DNA of 64,000 nucleotides from the NCBI RefSeq assembly GCF_900109225.1, contig NZ_FNZK01000007.1:1-64000 (forward strand). The letters are read 5' to 3'. The notes under the pieces are model-generated. The model saw only the letters and a program-made list of their open reading frames with translations, was not told where the DNA came from and searched no databases. Every line of letters starts with the position of its first letter. Positions within the stretch are counted from its first letter, which is position 1. Source of the DNA: Propionispira arboris (GTDB lineage Bacteria > Bacillota > Negativicutes > Selenomonadales > Selenomonadaceae). Below are positions 7,691 to 18,040 of the stretch, in pieces. Made by a program: the position numbers and the translations under genes.

Positions 7691-8113
7691 ATGGAAGAAA
7701 CGTTAAAACGAGTAGAGATGTTGTTATTGTCATTTTATCAGGATAATCCATTTGTCCAATATTTAGGTATCAAAGTAGAATCGGTGGAATTTGGCAAAGT
7801 ACAGTTATCAATGCAGATTCATCATGAATGTACAAATGTTTATAAAATCGCCCATGGCGGGGCGTTAATGTCAGTAGCGGATACGGCTATGGGGGCGGCT
7901 TGTTTGAGTGTGAATAAAAAAGTTGTGACCCTCGATTTTAATATAAACTTAATGAAAGCTGTACCGGAAGATCAATTGATCTATGCTGTTGGCCGGATTT
8001 TACATAATGGTGCGCGAACGATTGTGGCTGAATGTGATATTGTTGATGCAGCCAATAAAATTTATGGTAAGGCTCGAGGTACCTTTTTTGTTAATGAGAA
8101 ATTTGCTGAGTAA
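7691..8113 (+). CDS. PaaI/YbgC-type hotdog-fold thioesterase
   Basis: A hotdog-fold protein of about 140 residues in the acyl-CoA thioesterase superfamily. The active-site block is HGGALMSVADTAMGAACLS, where the Asp and surrounding residues match the PaaI-like group. It should hydrolyse an acyl- or aryl-CoA thioester in the cytoplasm; the substrate is unknown. The frame is open from an ATG at 7667. GTGAGTGG just before the second ATG makes 7691 the more likely start, but neither site is strong. Its leader contains the two-copy structured element. Confidence 0.85.
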   Translation: MEETLKRVEMLLLSFYQDNPFVQYLGIKVESVEFGKVQLSMQIHHECTNVYKIAHGGALMSVADTAMGAACLSVNKKVVTLDFNINLMKAVPEDQLIYAVGRILHNGARTIVAECDIVDAANKIYGKARGTFFVNEKFAE

Positions 8114-8270
8114 GCAAACTATATAATAGGTGATTTAACTTATTATAAATTCGATAAAGTATATGTAGTCAAACGCTTGGTGTTACTTGTGGGGGCAACT
8201 GTTTGTGCAATTTTTACTTTTATACTATAATAAATTTAATAGAATTTTGTGATAAGTGAGGTTATGATAA

Positions 8271-9020
8271 ATGATTATTACACTGGATTGTGCTATGCTA
8301 GATAATCTTTCCAAGACGGAACGACAGATTGTACAGTTTATTAATGAGCATGAGACCGATTTATCACATATGTCGATTGTGGATATTGCCTTTGAGACGT
8401 TTTCTTCCCCGTCTACGGTCTCACGAGCGATTCGCAAATGTGGAATCAATGGATTTAATGAATTACGCTATAAATTAACAGTGCCAAGTGAGAATAAAGA
8501 ATTGGTGAGTATTAATGAAATTATGAATAAGTCTTTGATTGAAGCAACTGAGGTTTTACAAAGAATATCTCTTACGAATATTTTAGATATTGTTAAGGAA
8601 ATCATATTGGCAAAAGATAAAAAAATATATGTATTTTCACGTGGCTTAACAGAACAAGTGGCTCGTGAGTTTAGTTTGAAATTGGAATTACTGGATTATA
8701 ATATAACTGAAACTGGTGATCCGAACATTATGGTGAAACTAACCAAATCCATTCGACAAGAGAATCTGATTGTCATATTTTCATTGAATGGTCAAACAAG
8801 AGAATTGGTTGAATCTGCACAAAATGCTTATTTAGCAGGGGCAAAAGTTATTACAATTTGTTGCTCAGATAAAAGTCCACTACTGCAGTATTCTTCAAAG
8901 TATCTTATTGGATATAAGCATGAAAAAATTGCTATAAAAGAATTTGAGGTTACATCCAGATTACCTTTGTTTATTATTGCAAGAATTTTAATTGATTATT
9001 TAGTAGAGCAAGAAAACTAA
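8271..9020 (+). CDS. RpiR/MurR-family regulator with SIS domain
   Basis: A 249-residue regulator. The N-terminal HTH spans about residues 1-75 (LSKTERQIVQFINEHE, then SPSTVSRAIRKCGINGF). A SIS phosphosugar-binding domain follows from about residue 100 (KKIYVFSRGLTEQVAREF, IVIFSLNGQTRELVESA). These proteins bind phosphosugars and control the adjacent sugar genes. It is immediately upstream of the aldolase-kinase-PTS operon and is its likely regulator. GTGAGG precedes the ATG at 8271; a promoter-like TTGTGC-N17-TATAAT lies about 35-60 bases upstream. Confidence 0.9.
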   Translation: MIITLDCAMLDNLSKTERQIVQFINEHETDLSHMSIVDIAFETFSSPSTVSRAIRKCGINGFNELRYKLTVPSENKELVSINEIMNKSLIEATEVLQRISLTNILDIVKEIILAKDKKIYVFSRGLTEQVAREFSLKLELLDYNITETGDPNIMVKLTKSIRQENLIVIFSLNGQTRELVESAQNAYLAGAKVITICCSDKSPLLQYSSKYLIGYKHEKIAIKEFEVTSRLPLFIIARILIDYLVEQEN

Positions 9021-9069
9021 TTCGTTTGTGTTTTATATATTTACCTTAACTGAATCTGACTTACCATGG

Positions 9070-9113
9070 ACAGTATGAAAATCTATTTGCAAAATGCGAA
9101 AAGATTTTCATGC

Positions 9114-9124
<11 letters not shown>
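9070..9124 (+). terminator. Terminator after the RpiR gene
   Basis: ACAGTATGAAAATCT (9070-9084) pairs with AGATTTTCATGCTGT (9102-9116), one mismatch, followed by TTTCTTTT. The 3' arm overlaps the left half of the inverted repeat at 9114-9150. Confidence 0.75.
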
Positions 9125-10028
<904 letters not shown>

Positions 10029-10045
10029 AATCGGAGTGAATAGCC

Positions 10046-10972
10046 ATGATTTATACATTGACAACAAATCCAGCGATTGATATGAACTTGATGGGAAATG
10101 CTATCCGGCCTAACCAGGTGAATCGTACAGCTAATACTGTGTATTCACCAAATGGTAAGGGGATAAATGTTACTCTGGTTTTAAAGCATTTTGGCGTAAA
10201 TTCTGCGGTACTTGGATTTTTTGGCGGATTTACGGGACACTATATTATAGACGAACTTGAAAAACGTGAAGTTCAAGTATTACCAGTCTGGGTTGAGGAT
10301 AAAACGAGAATTAATATTTTTGTAAATGATGGCAGTGATGAATATAAATTCGTTAACAGTGGTTCTTTTGTACCAGTTGAGAAACAGGTAGAATTTATTG
10401 ATAAATTAAAAAATCTTACAGATTGTGAATATCTAGTGATTAGTGGTAGTTTACCAGCTGGGATTGGCGAAGAGTATTACGAAAAAATTTTAGATATATG
10501 CCAAGAGAAAAGTATAGAGGTTATTTTAGATATTAGTTCAAGTAAATTAAAAGATTTATTGAAGTATAAACCATTACTGATAAAGCCAAATGATGAAGAA
10601 GTTCAAAAAATATTTGGTATTACGATTCAATCAAAAACTGATATTAACAGGGTCATGAGTTTTTTAAAAACAAAAGGAGTTAAAAATGTACTTTTGACAT
10701 TAGGCGAGAAAGGTTCTTATTTTAGTGATGGGCATACGATCTATGAGTGCAGTGCACAGCCAGTGCAATTGATTAGTTCTGCTTGTGCTGGTGATGCTGC
10801 TTTAGGTGCATTTTTGAGTGAGTGGTTGATAACACAGGATATAGTGCAAGCACTAAAAAAATCAGCAGCAGTCGGAGCCAATGTGGCAGAAAGTGATGCT
10901 CTGGGGGATTTTAAAAAAGTAGATTCATATATAAATAATATACGGGTGCGAAAGGTAGGGACTTTATCATGA
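10046..10972 (+). CDS. PfkB-family 1-phosphofructokinase / tagatose-phosphate kinase
   Basis: A 308-residue PfkB-family kinase. It starts MIYTLTTNPAIDMNL, as FruK and LacC do, has SPNGKGINVTLVLKHFG for sugar binding, and SACAGDAALGAF as the catalytic GAGD signature. It should phosphorylate the ketohexose-1-phosphate delivered by the PTS to the 1,6-bisphosphate used by the aldolase at 9171. The stop overlaps the next start (ATGA at 10969-10972), which indicates translational coupling. FruK and TagK/LacC cannot be separated by eye. Confidence 0.9.
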   Translation: MIYTLTTNPAIDMNLMGNAIRPNQVNRTANTVYSPNGKGINVTLVLKHFGVNSAVLGFFGGFTGHYIIDELEKREVQVLPVWVEDKTRINIFVNDGSDEYKFVNSGSFVPVEKQVEFIDKLKNLTDCEYLVISGSLPAGIGEEYYEKILDICQEKSIEVILDISSSKLKDLLKYKPLLIKPNDEEVQKIFGITIQSKTDINRVMSFLKTKGVKNVLLTLGEKGSYFSDGHTIYECSAQPVQLISSACAGDAALGAFLSEWLITQDIVQALKKSAAVGANVAESDALGDFKKVDSYINNIRVRKVGTLS

Positions 10973-12378
10973 AAAAAATTTTAGGCGTAACAGGATGTCC
11001 AACTGGAATAGCGCATACTTTTATGGCAGCCGAAGCTTTAAAAATGGCAGCAAAAGAATTAAATGTTGAAATTAAAGTTGAGACAAATGGTGCGATTGGC
11101 GTCGAAGATGCTTTGACTTGGGATGATATCCAGCAAGCTAAGTGTATCATAGTTGCCTGTGATAAAAAAGTTGATATGGAACGATTTAATGGAAAACCTG
11201 TTATTGAAGTGTCGGTAGCACAAGGTATTCAACGAGCTAAAGAGCTGGTTTTAGAAGCAGTAAGTGGAAATGTTACGGTACGAGGTGGAATCGAAGTGCA
11301 TCACCACATTGGTGCTTTTGATGAAAAACCTAGTATTGGTCATGTGATTTACAAACACCTTATGAATGGTGTTTCGCATATGATTCCTTTTGTTGTAGCT
11401 GGCGGTGTATTGATAGCCATTTCTTTTTTATGGGGTATTTATTCTTTTGATCCAAATTCGGAACAATATAATCCAACGGCAGCTCTTTTGAAGCAGGTAG
11501 GTGGATACTCGATGGGACTTATGGTTCCGATACTTACAGCGTATATAGCACAGTCCATAGCAGATCGACCAGGGCTTATCGTCGGATTTGTGGCAGGGAC
11601 GATTGCTGCAACTACCGGGTCCGGATTTTTGGGTGGTATTATTGGAGGATTTTTAGCCGGATATACTGCGCTTGGGTTGGTAAAAGCTTTAGCTGGTTTG
11701 CCAAAACAATTTGAAGGATTAAAGTCAATTTTTGTTGTACCACTGATTAGTGTTGCGTTTGTCGGCGTAATAATGTGTTTTCTGTCAGGACCGGTTGCAG
11801 CAGTCAATGAATATATGATGGTGTTTTTATCAAATTTACAAAATTCGAGTCCGATTTTACTTGGTATTGTAATTGGCTGTATGTGTGCTTTCGATATGGG
11901 CGGTCCAGTCAACAAAGCAGCTTATGTTACAGGTACATTACTTTTAGGTCAAGGTAATTATTATTTTATGGCAGGGGTATCGGCTGCTTGCATTACTCCA
12001 CCGATTTTAATTGCGATAGCAACAACCGTATTTAAAAATAGATTTACGAAAGATGAACGTGCAGCTGGGGTAGTAAATTATATTCTCGGATTTACGCATA
12101 TTACCGAAGGTGCTATTCCTTTTGCAGCGAAATCACCACTTAAAGTTATTCCAATTCTAATGTTAGGGTCATCAATTGCAGCTGTTTTAACATATTTACT
12201 TAAAATACAAGTACCAGCACCACATGGTGGATTTTTAATTCTTGCACTAGTTGATCAGCCGGTTGCCTGGGTTTTAAGCATTTTTATCGGTTCAGGCATA
12301 GGTGCGGTTTTATATGGCTTTAGTAGAGAAAAGCTTATTGACAGTGAAGGAGACGAAAGGCATGGAACTATTTCGTGA
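10969..12378 (+). CDS. PTS fructose-family EIIBC
   Basis: A 469-residue fusion. Residues 1-100 form a fructose-type EIIB with the phosphocysteine in VTGCPTGIAHTFMAAEAL. A basic/His-rich linker follows, then EIIC from about residue 125 (LMNGVSHMIPFVVAGGVL, AFDMGGPVNKAAY, ITEGAIPFAAKSP). It imports and phosphorylates a ketohexose at carbon 1. EIIA is separate, encoded by the next gene, which starts 17 bases before this one ends. Confidence 0.93.
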   Translation: MKKILGVTGCPTGIAHTFMAAEALKMAAKELNVEIKVETNGAIGVEDALTWDDIQQAKCIIVACDKKVDMERFNGKPVIEVSVAQGIQRAKELVLEAVSGNVTVRGGIEVHHHIGAFDEKPSIGHVIYKHLMNGVSHMIPFVVAGGVLIAISFLWGIYSFDPNSEQYNPTAALLKQVGGYSMGLMVPILTAYIAQSIADRPGLIVGFVAGTIAATTGSGFLGGIIGGFLAGYTALGLVKALAGLPKQFEGLKSIFVVPLISVAFVGVIMCFLSGPVAAVNEYMMVFLSNLQNSSPILLGIVIGCMCAFDMGGPVNKAAYVTGTLLLGQGNYYFMAGVSAACITPPILIAIATTVFKNRFTKDERAAGVVNYILGFTHITEGAIPFAAKSPLKVIPILMLGSSIAAVLTYLLKIQVPAPHGGFLILALVDQPVAWVLSIFIGSGIGAVLYGFSREKLIDSEGDERHGTIS

Positions 12379-12805
12379 AGATACGATTTATCTGGATTTT
12401 AAAGCACAATCGAAACATGAGACCATTGTCAAATTGGTAGATTTGCTAGATCAAGCTGGAATTTTAAATGACAAAAATATATACCAACAGGAAATATTGG
12501 CACGTGAAGAGCAGTCAACAACAGGCATTGGTTTTGGAATTGCCATTCCACATGCACAAACAACAGCAGTGAAGGAAACCAGAGTGGCTTTTGCTATATC
12601 GAAAAATGGAATTGATTATGACAGCGAAGATAAGACGCCAGTTTATCTCATTTTTATGATTGCTGCCTGTAATGATAAGGCTGATCTGCATTTGCAAATG
12701 CTTGCGCAGTTATCACGTAAACTCATTGATCCAGTTTTTCGCAATCGATTAATGGCATGCACAACAAAAAAGACTGCCTTACAGATCTTACAGGAAATAA
12801 AATAA
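12362..12805 (+). CDS. PTS fructose-family EIIA
   Basis: A 147-residue EIIA of the fructose/mannitol family. The phosphohistidine is in GFGIAIPHAQT. It supplies phosphate to the EIIB domain encoded by the gene at 10969. The frame is open from 12302, but GGAGACGAAAGG places the start at the ATG at 12362, giving the normal domain length and a 17-base overlap with the EIIBC gene. It is the last gene of the ketohexose operon; a bidirectional terminator follows. Confidence 0.92.
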   Translation: MELFREDTIYLDFKAQSKHETIVKLVDLLDQAGILNDKNIYQQEILAREEQSTTGIGFGIAIPHAQTTAVKETRVAFAISKNGIDYDSEDKTPVYLIFMIAACNDKADLHLQMLAQLSRKLIDPVFRNRLMACTTKKTALQILQEIK

Positions 12806-12854
12806 AAACAGAGTGTATATTCAAGCTTCAACTTGTCTATACACTCTGTTTTAT
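12804..12854. terminator. Bidirectional terminator between convergent genes
   Basis: AAAACAGAGTGTATA near 12805 pairs with TATACACTCTGTTTT near 12838, with A and T runs on both sides. It serves the PTS operon on + and the membrane protein gene on -. Confidence 0.88.
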
Positions 12855-13589
12855 TTAAAATCCTAAAGCGGAAAATGTTACAATGAGAATTGCTGATTTT
12901 AAGTGCAGGTAATTATGTGATGTATAGCATTGCGCGTGTAAATTGGTTTGAAAGGCTAAGATACCTTGACGATTTACACTGCTGAGATGTTTGATGCAGA
13001 ATCTGGCAATGAAACCTACTAATAAAGCAGAAATTACAGTTCCTTCACGAAGACCCTCAATGCTAGCGAAATAAATAATGGATAAGATTCCGCAGAGTAT
13101 AACCATAGATATATCAAAGCAGGTTTTAACCTTACCAAAGTCGAATTTCCAATGGGTAGCGATTGCATTGACAGTTGCTTCACCTGGCAGCATGACAACG
13201 TTGCCGATAATTTGTAGTGCGACACCCAAGCCGAGTGCGCTGCAGCCAAGCAGCAAGGTTAAAAGTTTTAGCATATAGATTTCGGGAACATAGGAGCTTA
13301 GTACGAACATAATCAGATCAATGAATGCACTAAATATAAAACTCATCGGAATTTGCAGTATCTGGATATAGGCAAAATTTCGTTTTAAAATGAGAAGCTG
13401 TATACTCATGAGAATAATATTTAAGATAAACATTAAGGTACCTAAGGAGAGATGATATTTGAGATTTAAAATATAGGGAAGACTCGAAATTGGTGAAGTA
13501 CCAAGGCCGCCTTTTATGATTAGGCAGAGTCCCAACGAGGTAAGGAAAAGACCAAAAATAAATAAGACATAACGCTGTAATAATGACAT
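12855..13589 (-). CDS. YczE/YitT-like integral membrane protein
   Basis: A 244-residue membrane protein with about five hydrophobic segments. The N-terminal LCLIIKGGLGTSPISSLPY is the signature of the YczE/YyaS group related to YitT; LPGEATVNAIA appears in the middle. The molecular function of this group is not known. It is read on the minus strand, downstream of xpt, with an xpt terminator between them. The C-terminal 40 residues are less hydrophobic. Confidence 0.75.
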   Translation of the reverse strand: MSLLQRYVLFIFGLFLTSLGLCLIIKGGLGTSPISSLPYILNLKYHLSLGTLMFILNIILMSIQLLILKRNFAYIQILQIPMSFIFSAFIDLIMFVLSSYVPEIYMLKLLTLLLGCSALGLGVALQIIGNVVMLPGEATVNAIATHWKFDFGKVKTCFDISMVILCGILSIIYFASIEGLREGTVISALLVGFIARFCIKHLSSVNRQGILAFQTNLHAQCYTSHNYLHLKSAILIVTFSALGF

Positions 13590-13620
13590 AGTATAAACCC
13601 TTTCTGACGATACTGTATAA

Positions 13621-13660
13621 AATAAGAAAAACCCACGTATAATAGTGGGTTTTTCTTATT
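13621..13660 (-). terminator. Terminator after xpt
   Basis: AATAAGAAAAACCCAC and its exact 16-base complement flank an 8-base loop; a T-run follows on the minus strand. Confidence 0.9.
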
Positions 13661-13720
13661 ACTTATATAGTATATAACTGAAATATATAAATATCAACAT
13701 GTTTGTTTTTATAAAAAAGA

Positions 13721-14296
13721 TTATTCCTCAACAAATTCAATTTTGCAATCCGCAAGGGATTTTATGCGGGCTAAAGATTCAATACGGTAACCTGCCTCAG
13801 TGAGTTTACTTTTGCCAATTTGAAAAGATTTTTCAATTGCTATACCGATGCCGACTACTTTTGATCCAGCTTCTTCAACCATCTTAGCAAGTCCTAAAGC
13901 GGAGTCACCATTAGCAAGAAAGTCATCAATGATCAATACATTTTCAGCGGCAGGTAAAAACTTTTTGAGAACAGAAATTGTATTTGTTTCTTTTTTTGTA
14001 TAAGAAAACACTTTTGTCGAATACATTGATTCGGTCATCAAAATTGATGTGCGTTTACGAGCGAAAACGAGAGGCACGCCTAGTTTCAATGCGGTAGTAA
14101 GGCCAATAGCAATTCCTGATGCTTCAATAGTCAGCACGCGGTCAATTTTGCAGTCGTGAAACCGTTTGACGAATTCTTCTCCCATTTTTAAGGACAATTC
14201 CGGATCAATTTGTTGATTGAGAAATGAATCGACCTTTAGAACATTGCCGGGAAGCGAGAACCCTTCTTGCAAAATACGCTGCTTTAATAATTCCAT
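13721..14296 (-). CDS. xpt: Xanthine phosphoribosyltransferase
   Basis: A 191-residue purine salvage enzyme of normal Xpt length. It begins MELLKQRILQEGF and carries the SFLNQQIDP segment. The PRPP-binding loop reads VLIIDDFLANGDSALGL, and ARKRTSILMTESMYST follows the Xpt pattern. It converts xanthine and PRPP to XMP. The family often has a purine riboswitch, but none was seen in the 200 bases upstream. Downstream is a strong terminator, so it is probably monocistronic. Confidence 0.93.
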   Translation of the reverse strand: MELLKQRILQEGFSLPGNVLKVDSFLNQQIDPELSLKMGEEFVKRFHDCKIDRVLTIEASGIAIGLTTALKLGVPLVFARKRTSILMTESMYSTKVFSYTKKETNTISVLKKFLPAAENVLIIDDFLANGDSALGLAKMVEEAGSKVVGIGIAIEKSFQIGKSKLTEAGYRIESLARIKSLADCKIEFVEE

Positions 14297-14510
14297 AAAA
14301 AATAAACCTCCAAAATATTACGAAAAGGGGCTGTAATGACTGAAATGGACAAAGCCTCTTGTGTATAAAATCTATTGTTAAAATTTTAGCATTTTGTTCG
14401 CTGGTTGTAAATGTTAAGATGAAGAGTTTTTGCATTATGTGATAAAATCTATATAAACGAGTCATATATTGAAAAATTTAATGTAAATATTATGGAAAAA
14501 GGTGTATTTG

Positions 14511-15404
14511 ATGAATAAGAACAAAGAAATTGAGTTGAAATTGCAAGTCATGGATGAACATGTCTGGCCGATGATTGTTATGTATATAAAAAATTTGCGA
14601 GGGGTGAAACATTCGGATAAAATTCACTTGCGGGCAAATTATTTTGATACGGTAGATGAACGGCTAAGCAAAGCGAGGTTATCATATCGAGTCCGTCGAG
14701 AAAATGATGTATGGATTGCTACGATTAAAGGGGATGGGTCATCGCTTGGTGGACTTCATTCTCGCATGGAAATCAATGTTCCGGTTTATTCATCAAAACC
14801 GGATCTAAGTGTTTTTCAAGCAAATGATATTCATAAAAAAATTTTACAAGTGTTGGATGGAGGTGTACTCGAAGGGATTGTTCAGACGGATTTTGAACGC
14901 GAGGCACTACTGTTTGAACAAAATGAAACATGGATCGAAATTGCTCTTGATCAAGGCAGCATTATCGTTGCGGATAAAAAAAGTCCGATATTAGAGGTAG
15001 AGCTTGAACTTAAAAAGGGGAAGGCCGCTGAGCTGCTGTCTTTAGGAGCGCAATTAGCAGGGCAGTTTCCCTTACGAATTGAGTCAAAAAGCAAATTATT
15101 CCGCGGGCTCATTTTGGCGGGGCGAGCAAAAGAAAAACCGATTTCTTTTTTAGATAGTTCAAATCCACTTTATTATGTATATGAATTGTTGGACTTAATT
15201 TCTCAAGAATGGACAGAGGAAAAACAAGTGGATAGCAGACAGCATTTAAAGATACTGGCTGGATTGCTTTCTTATCGCCAACAAATAATAGGAGTGGAAA
15301 TTGAACTACAAGAAATCTATAATAAACTTAATGAAACAGGTAAATATGATAGGCAAAAATACATGTTTAGTTTATTACAGATTTGGAAAAATATGATTTT
15401 GTAA
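14511..15404 (+). CDS. CYTH-domain protein (triphosphate tunnel metalloenzyme family)
   Basis: A protein of 297 residues. It opens with the CYTH signature ExExK (KEIELKLQV), then basic strand residues (LSYRVRRENDVWIATIKG), and closes the tunnel with ILEVELELKKG and IESKSKLFRG by about residue 205. CYTH enzymes hydrolyse triphosphates or inorganic polyphosphate/triphosphate. The last 90 residues are helical and sit where many homologues carry a CHAD domain, but the CHAD histidine pattern is not visible. The start is the ATG at 14511, after AAAGGTG; a GTG at 14502 is in frame. Confidence 0.8.
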   Translation: MNKNKEIELKLQVMDEHVWPMIVMYIKNLRGVKHSDKIHLRANYFDTVDERLSKARLSYRVRRENDVWIATIKGDGSSLGGLHSRMEINVPVYSSKPDLSVFQANDIHKKILQVLDGGVLEGIVQTDFEREALLFEQNETWIEIALDQGSIIVADKKSPILEVELELKKGKAAELLSLGAQLAGQFPLRIESKSKLFRGLILAGRAKEKPISFLDSSNPLYYVYELLDLISQEWTEEKQVDSRQHLKILAGLLSYRQQIIGVEIELQEIYNKLNETGKYDRQKYMFSLLQIWKNMIL

Positions 15405-15605
15405 CAGGTTGGTTATATAATTAAAAAAATACAACTTAAAAGTGAAAACTTATGTATTTTAGCAGGGAATAAATTTTTTTCATAGAATATATAAAATATA
15501 TAAAATTGTTAGAAAAATTTTTATTAAAACAAGATTATATATATTATATATATGCTGTAAAACTGCCTGAATATGAGTCTTTTGAGCATGAAAGGATGAT
15601 CTTTT

Positions 15606-16646
15606 TTGAGGCAGTGTTTTAGTTTTAAAAGATTTTTTATCGGAATACTTTTTTTCAATGTTTTTATGGTATCGGCAGCACAGGCTGGTATCATCAGTAC
15701 GAAGCAGGAAATTGCGATTGGGCAAAGTGCTGTGAAACAGATTGAAACACAGTATAAATTAGTAGATGATCCGGTTTTGCAAGAGCGGGTTAGTAAGATT
15801 GGCCGGAGAATTGCTGCAGTCAGCGATCGCCCTAATTTACCTTATACATTTAAAGTTCTTGATGTGGATGAGGTGAATGCTATGGCACTACCAGGGGGAT
15901 TTGTATATATCAATAAAGGACTAACAGATTGTATGCTGACCGATGATGAACTTGCTGGAATTATCGGTCATGAGATTGGTCATATTGTGAAACGTCATTC
16001 GATGGCACAACTGGAAAAGACATTAGGAATGGCGGTTCTCATGGGTGGACTTTTTGGTGGACGCGAAATTGGTGCAGAAATGATTGCACTTAATGCAATT
16101 GCTGCCGGTTATAGCCGCAGTGATGAACGTGAAGCAGATAAGCTTGGCTTTGAACAATCTGTCAAAGCAGGCTATAATCCGTATGGATCATTGATAGGTC
16201 TAATGAAATTAGCGGAATTGAATCCTGACGTAAAAAGCGATTTGTTTTCCGATCATCCGGAAGCTGCAGAGCGAATTAAGCTTATGCAGCAGTACTTAGA
16301 AAAAAAACATATTTATCCAACAATTATAGAAGATATAAGTACTGCATCGGCACAGGTTGTCGACGGTAGTTGGTCGTTACCGCCAATTAAGATCAGTGCG
16401 GAAAAGCTGACACCTTGTTATCGAGCGTATTTGACAGCAGGGCGGTTGTATCAAATAGCCCGGCAACCAGATTATTCTGCCGATCACTATATTTTAGATA
16501 CAGATGGCAGCAACATGAGTATTTATTACGATGATAACTTGCTTATCACGCTGATGCCGGAAGATGCTTTGGCTGCGGGTACAACATTAGAGGAATTGAC
16601 AAAAAAATATGTAGAAACATTAAAGAAATGGAGAATAGATACTTAA
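15606..16646 (+). CDS. Exported M48-family zinc metalloprotease
   Basis: A 346-residue protein. A signal peptide spans residues 1-24 (basic RQCFSFKR, hydrophobic core, cleavage after SAAQA). The protease domain carries the zinc motif HEIGHIVKRH and the third ligand Glu in DEREADKLGF, typical of BepA/LoiP-like M48 proteins. It probably works in the periplasm on damaged outer-membrane or exported proteins, which fits a diderm cell. The TTG start at 15606 is preceded by AAAGGATG and gives an exact signal peptide. The C-terminal 100 residues are outside the usual protease core. Confidence 0.88.
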   Translation: MRQCFSFKRFFIGILFFNVFMVSAAQAGIISTKQEIAIGQSAVKQIETQYKLVDDPVLQERVSKIGRRIAAVSDRPNLPYTFKVLDVDEVNAMALPGGFVYINKGLTDCMLTDDELAGIIGHEIGHIVKRHSMAQLEKTLGMAVLMGGLFGGREIGAEMIALNAIAAGYSRSDEREADKLGFEQSVKAGYNPYGSLIGLMKLAELNPDVKSDLFSDHPEAAERIKLMQQYLEKKHIYPTIIEDISTASAQVVDGSWSLPPIKISAEKLTPCYRAYLTAGRLYQIARQPDYSADHYILDTDGSNMSIYYDDNLLITLMPEDALAAGTTLEELTKKYVETLKKWRIDT

Positions 16647-16749
16647 ATATAGAATTATTTTATAATATGAACGATTAAGTAAGCAAGCGATGATTGTAAA
16701 TCTCATAAGTAATACAGTTTATACAGGAACATGATATCAGTCCACGGTT

Positions 16750-16783
16750 TGTATATGATAGTGTAAACGCTTTTATATACAAG
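16750..16783. promoter_or_regulatory. cre-like site inside an inverted repeat upstream of glgC
   Basis: TGTAAACGCTTTTA at 16762-16775 matches the catabolite-responsive element pattern TGWAANCGNTNWCW closely. It is framed by TTGTATAT and ATATACAA, exact 8-base inverted repeats. A CcpA-type or another LacI-family regulator could link glycogen synthesis to carbon supply here. Confidence 0.55.
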
Positions 16784-16848
16784 TTTATAAATATATTATG
16801 TGTTATTGTAAACAGAAAAGTATGAAAACAATTCCAGGGGGAGTTTTT

Positions 16849-18006
16849 ATGAGAAAAACAGAATGCTTAGCAATGATTTTGGCAGGTGGTCAAGGAAGTC
16901 GGCTGGGAGCGCTAACGAAAAAAATTGCGAAACCAGCAGTACCGTTTGGGGGGAAATATCGTATTATCGATTTTCCTTTAAGTAATTGTTCCAATTCGGG
17001 AATTGACAAAGTAGGTGTACTTACACAATATCGTCCATTGGAATTGCATAGTTATCTTGGAACTGGCGGAGCCTGGGATCTTGACCGAAATGGCGGCGGT
17101 GTGTTTATTTTGCCTCCATATGCCCAGGAAAAAGGTGCGGACTGGTATAAAGGTACCGCGGATGCAATCTATCAAAATATCAATTTTATCGAAATAACGA
17201 ATCCGGAATATGTTTTGATTTTGTCGGGTGATCATATTTATACGATGGATTACTCATGGATGATTGAATCGCATAAAATGAATAAAGGTGAAGCGACCAT
17301 TGGTGTAATAGAAGTACCGTGGGAAGAAGCTCCGCGCTTTGGCATTATGAGTACGGACAAGAAGGGTCGCGTTACTGAGTTTGCAGAAAAACCGTCAAAA
17401 CCAAAAAGCAATCTTGCTTCGATGGGAATTTATGTTTTTAATTGGAAATTCTTGAAACGTTATTTGGAAGAAGATGCAAAAGATAGTGTATCGAATCATG
17501 ATTTCGGCAAAAATATTATTCCAAAAATGTTAGCAGCCGATGCGAAACTTTTTTCTTATGCTTTTGATGGATATTGGAAAGATGTAGGTACAATAGCCAG
17601 CCTTTGGGAAGCGAATATGGATCTTTTGAAAGAAAATCCATCCCTTAATTTACATGATCCATTATGGAAGGTTTACTCCGTGAATCCATCGCTGCCACCA
17701 CATTATATTGCGTCTACAGCCAATGTGACGAGTTCTATTGTAAGTGAGGGTGCCATGATTTATGGTGAGGTGGAAAACTCAGTTATTTTCCATGGTGTGA
17801 AGATTGGTAAAGGTGCAAAAATTATTAATTCGGTTATTATGCCATTTACAACCATTGGTGAAAATGCTTATATTGAAAAAGCAGTTGTGGCACAAAATTG
17901 TGAAATTGGCAGCGGGGCAAAAATTATTTCAGAAGATAACTCGGTTATCGTTGTTCCAGAAGGTGAAGTTGTACTCGCGGAAAATAGCAGTAAACAAGTT
18001 GGTTGA
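16849..18006 (+). CDS. glgC: Glucose-1-phosphate adenylyltransferase, catalytic subunit
   Basis: A 385-residue ADP-glucose pyrophosphorylase. Visible parts are the nucleotide loop [20 protein letters not shown], the [15 protein letters not shown] segment, the catalytic [15 protein letters not shown] and [10 protein letters not shown] left-handed beta-helix C-terminus carries hexapeptide repeats. It makes ADP-glucose from glucose-1-phosphate and ATP, the committed step of glycogen synthesis. AGGGGGAG places the start at the ATG at 16849; the open frame extends to 16798. It is the first gene of the glg cluster and pairs with glgD. Confidence 0.96.
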   Translation: MRKTECLAMILAGGQGSRLGALTKKIAKPAVPFGGKYRIIDFPLSNCSNSGIDKVGVLTQYRPLELHSYLGTGGAWDLDRNGGGVFILPPYAQEKGADWYKGTADAIYQNINFIEITNPEYVLILSGDHIYTMDYSWMIESHKMNKGEATIGVIEVPWEEAPRFGIMSTDKKGRVTEFAEKPSKPKSNLASMGIYVFNWKFLKRYLEEDAKDSVSNHDFGKNIIPKMLAADAKLFSYAFDGYWKDVGTIASLWEANMDLLKENPSLNLHDPLWKVYSVNPSLPPHYIASTANVTSSIVSEGAMIYGEVENSVIFHGVKIGKGAKIINSVIMPFTTIGENAYIEKAVVAQNCEIGSGAKIISEDNSVIVVPEGEVVLAENSSKQVG

Positions 18007-18040
18007 TGTCTTTTTAATGATTTGATCGGAGTGGATAACA

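Noticed and set aside
14297-14500. Purine riboswitch or PurR box upstream of xpt
   Set aside because: The conserved purine-aptamer junction bases are missing. A CGAACA-like half box near 14395 has no partner at the right distance.
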